Shown here piece after piece: positions 4,868 to 5,101 of a stretch of 5,101 nt of DNA. The DNA is from Planctomycetaceae bacterium (GTDB taxonomy: Bacteria; Planctomycetota; Planctomycetia; Pirellulales; PALSA-1355), in assembly GCA_005773095.1 (NCBI GenBank), contig SXHT01000093.1, forward strand, positions 1 to 5,101, read 5' to 3'. The position numbers and the translations under genes were made by a program. A model generated the notes under the pieces. It was not told the origin of the DNA. It saw only the letters and a list, made by a program, of their open reading frames with translations, and searched no databases. The first letter of the stretch is position 1. Every line of letters begins with the position of its first letter.

Positions 4868-5101
4868 GGCCCGTGAACGGTTACCGCCATCAGTTCGGCC
4901 ATCGTTTGCGGCTTGTTCACGTGCGCCAGCCAGTTGCGTCCCGGCGGCACCGGGCTCTCAGCCAGCGGTGAGCATTCTTCCGGCGTCCCATGCAGGCGAC
5001 GCTGGAGGCTGCCCCAACGCCATTGGTCGGCACTCCTGACCAGCCGCAACCCCCCATTGGCCCGATTCAGCACATGGTAAGCATCACCCCCGACAATCGA
5101 C
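4868..5101 (-). pseudogene. REP-associated tyrosine transposase (RAYT, Y1 family) with its catalytic core deleted
   Basis: RAYTs are HUH/Y1 single-strand transposases related to IS200 TnpA that act on REP hairpins. The frame entering at the window edge shows the N-terminal signature YHVLNRANG (5079-5053), then jumps directly to the C-terminal region LVRSADQWRWGSLQRRL (from 5043), and PVPPGRNWLAHVNKPQTMAEL. In intact relatives about 100 or more residues lie between these, carrying the HUH histidines (PNHWH-type) and the catalytic Tyr; all are absent. The join lies at a run of six G (minus strand, 5055-5050). After MAEL the family similarity fades, possibly with another frameshift, and the frame runs on through the REP-like element to 4651 as an artefact. 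It cannot be an active transposase; its 5' end is outside the window. Confidence 0.8.

Noticed and set aside
4651..5073. A 140-residue intact minus-strand gene
   Set aside because: Only the first half has RAYT similarity, itself deleted; the rest reads through the REP-like element and spacer.

Overview
The window looks like a GC-rich planctomycete chromosome, probably from the Pirellulales or a relative. This is inferred from gene style, not from any search. The clues are an Hsp70 without a lid, a J-like protein with the 'HVR' motif typical of planctomycete proteins, a BamB/PQQ-type relic, a REP-associated transposase relic and GGAACNN heptamer repeats.

Layout. Positions 1-2048 (+) hold a two-gene operon. 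The first gene is an Hsp70 cut by the left window edge that ends right after the substrate-binding beta domain. It overlaps by ATGA a 331-residue protein made of a J-like domain without HPD, a degenerate MshEN/T2SSE_N domain and two C-terminal membrane helices. Positions 3912-2108 (-) converge on it and hold a two-component pair: a membrane histidine kinase with almost no extracytoplasmic part, then an OmpR/PhoB-type response regulator. Two arrays of a 7-bp repeat in opposite orientation lie at the kinase/regulator boundary. One sits directly against the regulator start codon and the other is inside the kinase 3' coding end.

Positions 3919-5101 (all minus strand) are a gene graveyard. It starts at the right edge with a REP-associated tyrosine transposase (RAYT) that has lost its catalytic middle. 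Next is a 95-bp inverted-repeat element, then a hicB-hicA toxin-antitoxin pair broken by a frameshift, a nonsense codon and loss of the catalytic His. The hicA 3' end runs into a fragment of a PQQ beta-propeller (BamB-like) gene, which ends just before the kinase start. None of these relic genes appears functional as read.

How the parts may work together. The Hsp70 and J-like protein are translationally coupled and could form a membrane-anchored, non-canonical chaperone pair. This is the best candidate here for an undescribed system. The kinase and regulator should form one phosphorelay with an unknown signal. The relics show that the DNA upstream of the kinase has been rearranged repeatedly, so its promoter may be new.
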